DNA of 16,528 bases from Acidobacteriota bacterium (GCA_021827255.1 JAKAWO010000026.1:1-16528), one strand, 5' to 3'. Shown: positions 1-6,254, counted from the first letter of the stretch. Notes: generated from the sequence alone by a model not told the origin. Translations and numbers: made by a program.

Positions 1-66
1 CATCGCTGCCCTGTCCTTGGATCAGTATAACACTCCCTCGGCGTTAGATGCACGATTCATCCTCAT

Positions 67-115
67 CGTCGTGAACGCCTGGACGCCGCCGTGAAACGCA
101 TAGCGGTCCCAGGCG
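67..115 (-). other. Possible stem-loop downstream of the barrel gene
   Basis: Seven-base arms CGCCTGG (76-82) and CCAGGCG (109-115) are perfect reverse complements. The intervening 26 bases contain a second possible 4-bp CCGC/GCGG pairing. The element lies 35-74 bases past the stop of the minus-strand barrel gene, where a transcription terminator could sit. There is no T-run after the stem, so it is not a standard intrinsic terminator. It could also be chance in GC-rich DNA. Confidence 0.25.
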
Positions 116-149
116 GCGCGAGCTGAGGCCCTGCTGCTCCCGCGGTTGC

Positions 150-740
150 TCAGAGGCCGCCGAAGCGCAGCACGATGCCGGCCGAGACGCGGAAATGAGT
201 GGTGTGATCGGGATTGAGCTGAGCGCGGAGCCAATCAGCTTGAATAGCGCGAACCCAGAGCGGACCGAAGATTTTGATGTCCAAGCCGCCGCCGAGGGCT
301 GTGGCGAAGGCGTTGCCGGTGATGATGCTCGGCGGAGGGCAAGGAACACCCACGGCCTGAAAGCAGGCCGGAGCGCTGAACTGGTTGGTCCCGTGAACGA
401 CGCCGACGAGCGCGTGGGCGAAGGGAATCACGCGGGGAATTCCGTGAATGGAGATCTGCGGCCCAAAGAGCGCGGTCGTCTGCCTTTCCTGATATCCCAG
501 GGGCGATCCGTACTGCTGGCTGACGCCGGCGACCAAGCCGAGCCACGGAGCTACGCCGCCCTCAACGGAAGCGTCCCAGCCGTTCAGGTTGAAGCTCGGG
601 CCGGTGAAGCCGGGGCCGCCATTTTGCTGGGCGCGAACCAACGTGTATCCGCCAAAGAGCGCCACGCGCGGGATGAGCTGTGCCCGCAACGCTGGCGCCA
701 GGCCGAAAAGCAGAAAAGCAGCCGCCAATAGTCTTCGCAT
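150..740 (-). CDS. Small outer-membrane beta-barrel protein
   Basis: This 196-residue protein starts with a clear Sec signal peptide: MRR, then a hydrophobic stretch, with likely cleavage after ALRA near residue 20. The mature part alternates polar and hydrophobic residues, is rich in Gly and aromatics, and ends in an amphipathic strand (FRVSAGIVLRFG). That is the pattern of a small 8-stranded barrel of the OmpA-like/OmpW-like 'outer membrane beta-barrel' superfamily. Its length suits one compact barrel with no periplasmic OmpA domain. The ATG at 740 has AGGGA six bases upstream. Two cysteines near residues 125 and 133 may form a loop disulfide. Its ligand or role cannot be read from sequence. 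It lies downstream of the ArsA gene on the same strand, after a 215-base gap, so it probably has its own promoter. Confident as a gene and as an envelope protein; family only approximate. Confidence 0.8.
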   Translation of the reverse strand: MRRLLAAAFLLFGLAPALRAQLIPRVALFGGYTLVRAQQNGGPGFTGPSFNLNGWDASVEGGVAPWLGLVAGVSQQYGSPLGYQERQTTALFGPQISIHGIPRVIPFAHALVGVVHGTNQFSAPACFQAVGVPCPPPSIITGNAFATALGGGLDIKIFGPLWVRAIQADWLRAQLNPDHTTHFRVSAGIVLRFGGL

Positions 741-751
741 CGGTTGTCCCT

Positions 752-763
752 AGGTCGTGACCT
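752..763. other. 12-base inverted repeat just upstream of the barrel gene start
   Basis: AGGTC-GT-GACCT is a perfect inverted repeat whose inner edge is 11 bases upstream of the ATG at 740 and partly adjoins the AGGGA ribosome site. It could be an operator or a small mRNA hairpin. It is short enough to be chance. Confidence 0.2.
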
Positions 764-782
764 GAGCCCCTCGGCCGCTCGC

Positions 783-807
783 GGCGCTGTCCTTAGCGCC
801 CAAGGAC
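783..807 (-). promoter_or_regulatory. Interleaved inverted repeats in the leader of the barrel gene
   Basis: Four adjoining 6-base blocks are seen on the plus strand: GGCGCT (783-788), GTCCTT (789-794), AGCGCC (795-800), one C, then AAGGAC (802-807). Block 1 pairs perfectly with block 3, and block 2 pairs perfectly with block 4. The two stems overlap in an ABA'B' order, so they are alternative hairpins, since the connecting loops look too short for a full pseudoknot. The element is 43-67 bases upstream of the barrel gene, inside its probable leader or promoter region. A regulatory role is inference. Confidence 0.35.
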
Positions 808-955
808 GCCGGCGGGGACACCAGCTCTCCGCTTTGACAGCGTCGCGGGCTTATGTCGTTGCGTATAGAAGCCGCGATCCTTCCGACCTGTCGCAAACCA
901 GGACCCGCGTCTTTGGACAGCAAACGCCGCGCAAACTGATTTCCGCGCGCGGACC

Positions 956-1219
956 TCAGTCCTGCACGCGGATGCGGCGCATTCCGGGGGCGGGGCGCTG
1001 TTCCTTGCGCAGCCACTCGATGGTCTCATCGAGCAGCGAGCGCATGGCCTCCAGCACCTCGATGCCCGCGTTGCGCAGGTGACGCGCAGAGGGCGGCAGC
1101 GGACCGCTCGCACGGTTCACCAAAGGGCGAATTCCGCGCAGGAAAGCCCGCAGGCATTCCGCCGCCTGGGCGTCTCTAGCTTCGGCTTGAGGTCGTGACT
1201 TCCGTTTTCGGTTCGGCAT
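956..1219 (-). CDS. Small conserved-looking helical protein of unknown function, overlapping the ArsA-type ATPase gene
   Basis: I do not recognise this 87-residue protein. It begins MPNRKRKSRP, a strongly basic N-terminus, followed by predicted helices rich in Ala, Leu, Arg and Glu (about residues 15-35 and 45-75). A basic tail ends RRIRVQD. No signal peptide or membrane segment is visible. I chose the ATG at 1219 rather than the in-frame start at 1252 because GGAGG lies four bases upstream of it. The gene begins inside the last 44 bases of the ArsA-type gene in another frame, an arrangement that usually means one transcript and coupled translation. A partner or accessory role for the ATPase is possible but rests on position only. 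A spurious frame cannot be fully excluded, though the Shine-Dalgarno site argues against it. Confidence 0.6.
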   Translation of the reverse strand: MPNRKRKSRPQAEARDAQAAECLRAFLRGIRPLVNRASGPLPPSARHLRNAGIEVLEAMRSLLDETIEWLRKEQRPAPGMRRIRVQD

Positions 1220-2402
1220 TGTTCCTCCCCATGACAACGACGAGCTCGCCATTGCGCACGCGGGCGCTCAGAGGCTCGCACCGCGCCACCCGCTGCGGAA
1301 GCGCGATGTGCCGCTTGTAGCTTCCCACACGAATGACCAGCTCGTCGAGTTTCTTGTAGAGATCCACGTGCTCCGCGCTCACGAACGGCAGCCGCATCTC
1401 CAGATGATAATTTCCGTTGACCTTGCGGAATCGGTACGGCGGCTGATCGAAGAACCGCTTGGCCGGGTCGCGTGAACCGTACAGTTCCTTGCCCAGGCCC
1501 TTCAGCCGCTCGACGCCGAGCACCTCATCCTGGAACAGTGGCACGCGCCACACGGGCACCGGCGCGAAGAATTCCTCCACCGCCCGAATCCACCGCTCCT
1601 GGGTCTGCTTCCAGGCGGTGAAAAACCCCCCTTCGATCGCCTCCGGCAGAATGCGATTGATGATCACCGCGTCCACTGTCATCCCGTAGAGGCAGAAATA
1701 GGTGAAGGCGCGCTGCGTTTCTTTGAGGACGACTTTTTCCGGGTTGGTCACCAGGCGCACCGTGGTGATCTCGGGATCGGCCAGAACCTTGTCAATCCCG
1801 CAGAGTTTCCGGTGCAGGTCCTCGAGATTGGCAAAGTACTCTTCCTGCGGCAGCGGAAAGTTGGCGAACTTCTCCACCATGGGCCGCACCATGCGCGCCA
1901 CGCGCCGCTCCAGTTTGAAGATTTTCGACATGTACCATTCGAGGGTGGTCGGGATGCTGACGAAGCGCAACGACTCGCCGGTCGGAGCGCAATCAATCAG
2001 CATCACGTCAAAGCTCTTCTCGCGCACGTACTGGTTGACGTAGAGCAATGAACTGACTTCCTCCATGCCAGGAAAAACCGCCAGCTCCTCGGCCAGCGTT
2101 TGTTCCAGGCCGGAGACGTTCAACAGGGCGGAAACGTAAGCGTAAACCGAATCCCAGTGGCGGCCAATTTCCTCCAGCACGTCCACTTCCTGAATCCAGA
2201 CGTTCTTCGCCACCTTGAGCGGCCGGCCGGTGGTGCGGTCCATCAAATCCTGGCTCAAGTCAAACGCATCGCTCAGCGAGTGGGCCGGGTCCACCGACAT
2301 CACCAGCGTACGATACCCGCGCCGTCCCAGCTCCAGCCCTGTCGCCGCGGAGATGCTCGTCTTGCCCACCCCGCCTTTGCCCGTGTAGAGGATAATACGC
2401 AC
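1176..2402 (-). CDS. ArsA/GET3-family ATPase with C-terminal HSP20-like domain
   Basis: The 408-residue protein is a deviant-Walker P-loop ATPase of the ArsA/GET3 group (SIMIBI class). The P-loop GKGGVGKT is at residues 8-15 with the signature lysine K9. SVDPAHSLSDAF (36-47) matches the switch I region and LIDCAPTGESLRF (135-147) matches switch II. After the ATPase core, about residues 325-391 (YHLEMRLPF to VVVMG) resemble the HSP20-like beta domain found at the end of many bacterial single-domain ArsA proteins. There is one ATPase half, not the fused pair of E. coli ArsA. I do not see its metal-binding cysteine triad, and no arsB, arsR or arsC is nearby, so arsenite export is unlikely. Such proteins may act in membrane-protein or envelope targeting, but the client is unknown. 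The start is GTG at 2402, with only weak purine-rich sequence (AGGACAGG) upstream. Confidence 0.9.
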   Translation of the reverse strand: MRIILYTGKGGVGKTSISAATGLELGRRGYRTLVMSVDPAHSLSDAFDLSQDLMDRTTGRPLKVAKNVWIQEVDVLEEIGRHWDSVYAYVSALLNVSGLEQTLAEELAVFPGMEEVSSLLYVNQYVREKSFDVMLIDCAPTGESLRFVSIPTTLEWYMSKIFKLERRVARMVRPMVEKFANFPLPQEEYFANLEDLHRKLCGIDKVLADPEITTVRLVTNPEKVVLKETQRAFTYFCLYGMTVDAVIINRILPEAIEGGFFTAWKQTQERWIRAVEEFFAPVPVWRVPLFQDEVLGVERLKGLGKELYGSRDPAKRFFDQPPYRFRKVNGNYHLEMRLPFVSAEHVDLYKKLDELVIRVGSYKRHIALPQRVARCEPLSARVRNGELVVVMGRNNAEPKTEVTTSSRS

Positions 2403-2436
2403 TGTCGCCTGTCCTGCCTCAATTCCAATTTACCTT

Positions 2437-2447
2437 ACTATAAACCG
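2437..2447 (-). repeat. 11-base direct repeat, copy 1, with -10-like TATAGT
   Basis: The minus-strand sequence CGGTTTATAGT lies 35-45 bases upstream of the GTG start of the ArsA-type gene, a fitting place for a -10 element. The same 11 bases occur at 2710-2720. No convincing -35 hexamer is present, so a promoter role is tentative. Confidence 0.35.
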
Positions 2448-2490
2448 CATGCGCTGCTGGCGGCCCAATTACTTTTAGATGCGCGCGAGG

Positions 2491-2509
2491 GTCCGAGCGA
2501 TGATCGGAC
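2491..2509. other. Perfect 6-bp stem-loop
   Basis: GTCCGA and TCGGAC flank a 7-base loop (GCGATGA). It lies in the gap between pdhC and the ArsA-type gene. It has no T-run on either side and could be a leader hairpin, an operator or chance. Confidence 0.25.
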
Positions 2510-2527
2510 GAGCCTCAAAAGGCCTGA

Positions 2528-2550
2528 CAGACTGGACTTCTGAGAGTCTG
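2528..2550. other. Perfect 6-bp stem-loop
   Basis: CAGACT and AGTCTG flank an 11-base loop. It lies 18 bases from the neighbouring stem-loop. The pair may form a structured leader for the leftward ArsA-type transcript. Function is unproven. Confidence 0.25.
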
Positions 2551-2709
2551 GCGGAGGGTTTGGAGGAAATCGGCAGGCGTGAGCCTCAGCGTGGCGCGGG
2601 CTGCAGCTAAATTCCTCGCGATCGCCTGAAGTCAACCTACCTCAGCGGATAAGTCGCGGCGGCCAATGCTCCGGCGTGTCATGCCGCCTGTGGCGAGAGA
2701 TGGCTCCAG

Positions 2710-2720
2710 ACTATAAACCG
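2710..2720 (-). repeat. 11-base direct repeat, copy 2
   Basis: An exact copy of CGGTTTATAGT found at 2437-2447, same orientation, 273 bases away. It falls about 80 bases beyond the pdhC stop. Confidence 0.3.
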
Positions 2721-2793
2721 GGCCGAAACCAGTCGCACCGCGAGACCGCAGAGCGTAAACAACAACGCGCTGCGCCAGCCAGAAGGCCACCCG

Positions 2794-2817
2794 GGTGTTC
2801 AAAACGCCAAGAACACC
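2794..2817 (-). terminator. Possible hairpin spanning the pdhC stop codon
   Basis: GGTGTTC (2794-2800) and GAACACC (2811-2817) are perfect 7-base reverse complements around a 10-base loop, with the pdhC TGA at the loop/arm border. It could help end or stabilise the pdh mRNA. No T-run follows, and half of it is coding sequence, so a terminator role is weak. Confidence 0.25.
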
Positions 2818-4058
2818 GGGTTCTCGAGGATTTGCCGGAGGGTTCGAAGGAATTTGGCGCCTGTGGCGCCATCCACGACGCGATGGTCGCAGGAAAGGGT
2901 CATACGGCAGCGGTAGCCGATTTCGATGCGGCCCTCGGCGACGACGGGGCGCTCGTCCACCGCGCCCACGGCGAGGATGGCGGCTTCGGGCGGATTGATG
3001 AGGGCGGAGAATTCCTGAATGCCCATCATGCCGAGGTTTGAGACGCTGAACGTTCCGCCGACGTATTCCTCCGGCTTTAGCTTGCGCTCACGGGCGCGAG
3101 CGATCAGTTCTTTCGATTCCGCCGAAATCTGCTGCAAGCTCTTGCGGTCGGCGTCGCGGACGACCGGCGTGATGAGCCCGCCTTCGACAGCCACGGCCAT
3201 GCCAATGTGGACGCGGTTGTGGAAGCGGATGGATTCGCCGAGGAAGCCGGCATTGACCTCGGGATGCTGGCGAAGAGCTGCGGCCGCTGCCTTGACGATG
3301 ACGTCGTTGTAAGAGAGTTTTAGATTCGGGTCGAGCGTGTTCGCGGATTCACGCAACTCCTTGGCGCGGCGCATGTCCACCTCGATGGTGAGATAGAAAT
3401 GCGGCACAGGTCCGAGGCTTTGAATCAGGCGCTGGGCGATGACTTTGCGCATGGAACTCAAAGGCTCATCGCGAAACTCAGGCCCGCCCGGCCCAACGGG
3501 GATGGGAACGCGCAGCGGACGAGCAGCCCCGGCCGTCTCCACATCGCGGCGAACGATTCGTCCACCCGGACCGGAACCCTGGAGGCGGCCCAGGTCCACG
3601 CCCGATTCCTTGGCCAGGCGGCGGGCCAAGGGCGAGGCCAGGACGCGCCCGCCAGCGGCGGCAGCAGGTGCGGTCGCAACTGGCGCGGGGCTGGCCGCGG
3701 CGGAGGTTGGCAACGGCGCTGGAGTTGGCGGGGCCGTTGGCAAGGGCGCGGGTTTCTGTTCCGCGGGCTTGGCGGGGGCGGCGGCGGGCGCGACGGCAAG
3801 CAGAGCGGAGATGTCCTCCTCCGGCTTCCCGATGACCGCGATAAGCTGGCCGACCGTTGCTGCGCTACCTTCGGCGGCCGTAATTTTTCGGAGCACGCCG
3901 GTGCCCATCGCTTCGACTTCCATGTTAACCTTGTCGGTCTCGATTTCGACCAAAGCGTCGCCGTTCGTGACGGAGTCGCCTTCCTTCTTCAACCACTTCA
4001 GGATTTTGCCTTCGGTCATGGTGTCGCTGCCCTTGGGCATCAGAACGCGCGTGGCCAT
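2799..4058 (-). CDS. pdhC: Pyruvate dehydrogenase complex E2, dihydrolipoamide acetyltransferase
   Basis: This 419-residue E2 carries acetyl groups on a lipoyl arm and transfers them to CoA. A single N-terminal lipoyl domain (about 1-78) has the lipoylation motif EIETDKVNMEVEA with target lysine K43. An Ala/Pro-rich flexible linker (about 85-136) leads to the peripheral subunit-binding domain (137-173, ASPLARRLAKESGVDLGRLQ). A CATase domain follows (about 195-419) with the catalytic motif DHRVVDG, H392 and D396. Substrate could in principle be another 2-oxo acid, but the E1 genes next to it favour pyruvate. I chose the ATG at 4058 over the in-frame start at 4091 because MATRVLMPKG is the usual beginning and GAGG stands five bases upstream. 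It is third in the operon, after a 120-base spacer containing repeats. No E3 gene follows. Confidence 0.95.
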   Translation of the reverse strand: MATRVLMPKGSDTMTEGKILKWLKKEGDSVTNGDALVEIETDKVNMEVEAMGTGVLRKITAAEGSAATVGQLIAVIGKPEEDISALLAVAPAAAPAKPAEQKPAPLPTAPPTPAPLPTSAAASPAPVATAPAAAAGGRVLASPLARRLAKESGVDLGRLQGSGPGGRIVRRDVETAGAARPLRVPIPVGPGGPEFRDEPLSSMRKVIAQRLIQSLGPVPHFYLTIEVDMRRAKELRESANTLDPNLKLSYNDVIVKAAAAALRQHPEVNAGFLGESIRFHNRVHIGMAVAVEGGLITPVVRDADRKSLQQISAESKELIARARERKLKPEEYVGGTFSVSNLGMMGIQEFSALINPPEAAILAVGAVDERPVVAEGRIEIGYRCRMTLSCDHRVVDGATGAKFLRTLRQILENPVFLAF

Positions 4059-4069
4059 GGGAACCTCGG

Positions 4070-4118
4070 GAAAGCAAGAGTCGAGAGTCAAAGGTCAAAA
4101 GTTAAAAAGCAAGAATCA
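4070..4118 (+). repeat. Degenerate 7-base tandem repeat array in the pdhB-pdhC spacer
   Basis: Seven adjoining heptamers can be read in register: GAAAGCA, AGAGTCG, AGAGTCA, AAGGTCA, AAAGTTA, AAAAGCA, AGAATCA. They share the form (A/G)(A/G)(A/G)(A/G)(T/C)(C/T)A or G with spacing of exactly 7. The array ends just two bases before the GAGG ribosome site of pdhC. It is strikingly AG-rich compared with the GC-rich genes on both sides. The heptamer phase looks real by eye; statistical support was not computed. Confidence 0.6.
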
Positions 4119-4169
4119 AAAAGGGCCGGCGTGCGCTTGATGCTCCGAGCTTTCGATTCTTGACTTTTC
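4101..4169. other. Imperfect inverted repeat (hairpin) between pdhB and pdhC
   Basis: CAAGAATC (4110-4117) and GATTCTTG (4155-4162) are perfect reverse complements. With flanking A-rich and T-rich bases the arms extend to roughly 18 bases with a few mismatches, around a loop of about 30 bases that is GC-rich. In the pdh mRNA this would form a stem between two coding regions, a place where such stems often set the relative level of upstream and downstream messages. That role is inferred. Confidence 0.45.
4148..4168 (-). repeat. Second, inverted group of the same 7-base repeats
   Basis: Read on the minus strand, three heptamers AAAAGTC, AAGAATC and GAAAGCT match the array at 4070-4118 but in opposite orientation. 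They are bounded by CCGAG (4145-4149) and CTCGG (4169-4173), themselves an inverted pair. The group lies about 10 bases past the pdhB stop. Confidence 0.45.
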
Positions 4170-4178
4170 TCGGATTGC

Positions 4179-5159
4179 CTATTGCCGGTTCAAAACGCGA
4201 CGCACCGCGGCCACGACGCTCCGCGGGTCCGGAAAGGCAAGGTGTTCGAGCGACTTGCTGTACGGAGTCGGAACGTCGGCGCCGCTCACCCGCAGAATAG
4301 GCGCGTCCAGATAATCGAACGCCTGCGCTTGGAGCAAGTCCACTATCTGCGCGCCCACGCCGCAAAACGGCCAGCCTTCCTCGACGATCACCGCTCGATT
4401 GGTTTTCTTCAGAGACTCGACCAGCGTCCCAGTATCAAGTGGGCGGAGGGTGCGCGGATCAATGACCTCGGCGTCAATTCCTTCTGCTTCGAGCTCCTTC
4501 GCTGCCTCCATCGCCACGTGGACCATCTTGGAGTGGGCGATCACGGTCACGTCGTTGCCGGGCCGCTTGATGTCTGCTACGCCGAGCGGAATCATATGTT
4601 CGCCCTCCGGGACATCGCCTTTCATCCCGTAGAGCACTTCGGACTCGATGAAGACCACGGGATTGTCGTCCCGAATGGCGGACTTCAGCAAGCCTTTCGC
4701 GTCCGCCGGAGTGGCCGGCATCACGACCTTGAGCCCGGGCACGTGGCAATACCAGGCCTCGAGGGCCTGAGAGTGCTGCGCGGCGAGCTGATGGGCCGAG
4801 CCGCCCGGGCCGCGCAAAACCATGGGAATGCCGAATTGCCCGCCCGACATATAGAGCATTTTGGCCGCCCCATTGACCACCTGGTCGAGCGCCAGGATCG
4901 AGAAATTGAAGGTCATGACCTCGACAATCGGCCGCAGGCCCGCCATCGCCGCGCCCACCGCGAGGCCGGTAAATCCCAGCTCGGCGATCGGCGTATCGAG
5001 CACCCGGTGCGGGCCAAATTCGTCGAGCAGACCGCGGCTCACCTTGTAGGCGCCGTTATACGCTCCCACTTCTTCTCCCAGCAGAAAGACTCGATCGTCG
5101 CGTAGCATCTCCTCCCGCATCGCCTGGTTCAAGGCCTCACGGTATTGCATGACGGGCAT
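4179..5159 (-). CDS. pdhB: Pyruvate dehydrogenase E1 component, beta subunit
   Basis: The 326-residue protein is the beta half of the thiamin-diphosphate E1 enzyme that decarboxylates pyruvate and acetylates the lipoyl arm of E2. It is full length for the family. Diagnostic stretches are LGEEVGAYNGAYKVSRGL near residue 27 (containing the glutamate that activates ThDP), DTPIAELGFTGLAVGAAMAGLRP (about 55-77), EVMTFNFS, and the AQHSQALEAWYCHVPGLKVVMPATP stretch (about 129-153). The C-terminal transketolase-like domain includes VIDPRTLRPLD and VIVEEGWPFCGVG. The ATG at 5159 has AAGGGAG eight bases upstream; a second ATG three codons on has poorer spacing. It starts 33 bases after pdhA and is clearly cotranscribed with it. 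Its partner, E1 alpha, supplies the other half of the cofactor site. Confidence 0.96.
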   Translation of the reverse strand: MPVMQYREALNQAMREEMLRDDRVFLLGEEVGAYNGAYKVSRGLLDEFGPHRVLDTPIAELGFTGLAVGAAMAGLRPIVEVMTFNFSILALDQVVNGAAKMLYMSGGQFGIPMVLRGPGGSAHQLAAQHSQALEAWYCHVPGLKVVMPATPADAKGLLKSAIRDDNPVVFIESEVLYGMKGDVPEGEHMIPLGVADIKRPGNDVTVIAHSKMVHVAMEAAKELEAEGIDAEVIDPRTLRPLDTGTLVESLKKTNRAVIVEEGWPFCGVGAQIVDLLQAQAFDYLDAPILRVSGADVPTPYSKSLEHLAFPDPRSVVAAVRRVLNRQ

Positions 5160-5192
5160 GAAAAATTCTCCCTTGCGTTTTTTGGGAAGGGC

Positions 5193-6254
5193 TTACGGCA
5201 GGTAAACATCCGCCAAAAGCTCTTCGGGTCCAGGTTCCCGGCTCTGGTCGGCAAATACGACTGCCTGTTCCACGATCTCCCGAATCCGGTTGTCGGTCTC
5301 TTCGACGTATTCCTGGGTAATCACGCCGATGCCTTCGAGCGCCGAAATAAACCGCTTGATGGGATCCTTCCGGCGGTGCTCCTCGAGCTCTGCCTTGGTA
5401 CGGTAGATGCCGTGCGTCGGATCAGACATCGAATGGCCCATATAGCGGTAAGTTCGAGCTTCGATCAGCGTGGGCAGGCTGTCCTTGCGGGCGCGCTCAA
5501 CGGCCTCGCCGACGGCGTCCCGCACCGCCAGCACGTCCATGCCATCTACGGCGGCGTGGGCCATATTGTAAGCGCAGGCCCGTTCGTGCAGATGCACTAT
5601 GGAAGCCGTTTTCTCAATGGGCGTGCCCATGCCAAACTCGTTATTTTCGCAGATAAAGATAACCGGCAGCTTCCAAAGCTGAGCCAGATTGAGCGATTCG
5701 TGGAAGGAACCGATGTTCACCGTCGCGTCGCCAAAAAAGCAGAGGGTCACACGCGGCTCCCTCAAGTACCGGGAAGCGAACGCCGCCCCCGCGGCGAGAG
5801 GAAGATGCGCGCCCACAATGGCGTGCCCTCCATAAAATCCCAGCCGCTTGTCAAACAAGTGCATTGAGCCGCCCTTCCCCTTCGAGCAGCCGGCCGTCTT
5901 GCCGCAGAGCTCGGCCATGAGGGCGCCGGGATCCATGCCGCGCGCCAGCGCCTGTCCGTGATCGCGATAGGAGCAGAAGATGTAGTCATCCGGGCCCAGA
6001 AACGAAATCGCCCCCACTCCCACCGCCTCCTGACCGATATAGAGGTGGCAGAAGCCGCCGATTTTCCCGAGGGCGTAAAGCTCCGCCGCCTTTTCTTCAA
6101 AGCGGCGAATCAAGAGCATTTTCTCAAGAAGGTCTTTCAGGAGGGAGGCGTCAAGCCGGCGGGCGCGCTCTGCCAAGGCCGAGGACGCCGAGGTCTCTGC
6201 GCCATTTGTCTCGGTTACATTGGCCACGCTTCGGGCCGTGCTGCCTGATTTCAT
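5193..6254 (-). CDS. pdhA: Pyruvate dehydrogenase E1 component, alpha subunit
   Basis: The 353-residue alpha subunit binds the diphosphate end of ThDP and, with PdhB, decarboxylates pyruvate. Family hallmarks are LLIRRFEEKAAELY (47-60), GFCHLYIGQEAVGVG (67-81), YRDHGQALARGMDP (96-109), GKGGSMHLFD (126-135), the ThDP/Mg motif with its downstream WKLPVIFICENN (194-205), and YRYMGHSMSDP (269-279). The ThDP motif reads FFGDATVN at residues 173-180, so the usual third residue of GDG is alanine; the Mg-binding D176 and N204/N205 region are kept. Residues 1-35 are a poorly conserved Ser/Ala-rich extension. The ATG at 6254 was chosen because AGGAGG lies six bases upstream; the longer frame from 6299 has no such site. 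First gene of the pdh operon, divergent from the TPR gene. Confidence 0.95.
   Translation of the reverse strand: MKSGSTARSVANVTETNGAETSASSALAERARRLDASLLKDLLEKMLLIRRFEEKAAELYALGKIGGFCHLYIGQEAVGVGAISFLGPDDYIFCSYRDHGQALARGMDPGALMAELCGKTAGCSKGKGGSMHLFDKRLGFYGGHAIVGAHLPLAAGAAFASRYLREPRVTLCFFGDATVNIGSFHESLNLAQLWKLPVIFICENNEFGMGTPIEKTASIVHLHERACAYNMAHAAVDGMDVLAVRDAVGEAVERARKDSLPTLIEARTYRYMGHSMSDPTHGIYRTKAELEEHRRKDPIKRFISALEGIGVITQEYVEETDNRIREIVEQAVVFADQSREPGPEELLADVYLP

Larger units (their letters stand above)
2403..2798. other. 396-base intergenic region between pdhC and the ArsA-type gene
   Basis: No credible gene is seen in either strand; the open frames here have no convincing start or protein character. 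The region should hold the 3' end of the pdh transcript and the promoter of the ArsA-type gene, both reading leftward. It contains two perfect hairpin-capable repeats (2491-2509 and 2528-2550), a 10-base palindrome CACCCGGGTG (2788-2797), and an 11-base sequence ACTATAAACCG that occurs twice (2437-2447 and 2710-2720). On the minus strand this reads CGGTTTATAGT and includes TATAGT, a 5-of-6 match to a -10 box. No matching -35 box at 16-18 bases is seen for the copy near the gene. Confidence 0.6.

Noticed and set aside
1..31. A minus-strand ATG at bases 3-1 with AGGGC before it and TATACT at 29-24
   Set aside because: It could be the start of another minus-strand gene just beyond the left edge, but one codon is not enough to call it.
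195..731. Plus-strand open frame opposite the outer-membrane barrel gene
   Set aside because: No ribosome site, no domain; the minus-strand protein has a signal peptide and barrel pattern.
834..869. Perfect TTGACA followed by TATAGA on the plus strand
   Set aside because: The spacer is 24 bases, far from the usual 16-18, and no plus-strand gene follows.
1176..2402. Arsenite-resistance role for the ArsA-family ATPase
   Set aside because: Only one ATPase half, no cysteine triad seen, and no arsB, arsR, arsC or arsD nearby.
2438..2635. 65-codon minus-strand frame in the large intergenic gap
   Set aside because: Ser/Pro/Arg-rich with no clear start signal; it includes the hairpins and looks like non-coding DNA.
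2855..2871. Perfect 7-bp stem with TGT loop (TGGCGCC / GGCGCCA)
   Set aside because: It is inside pdhC coding sequence just after the catalytic DHRVVDG motif and is explained by the Gly-Ala-Thr-Gly-Ala codons.
3399..4163. Long plus-strand open frame (254 codons) opposite pdhC
   Set aside because: It lies antisense to a clear E2 gene; its Gly/Arg-rich product is what the complement of an Ala/Pro-rich linker gives. Long antisense frames are common in GC-rich DNA.
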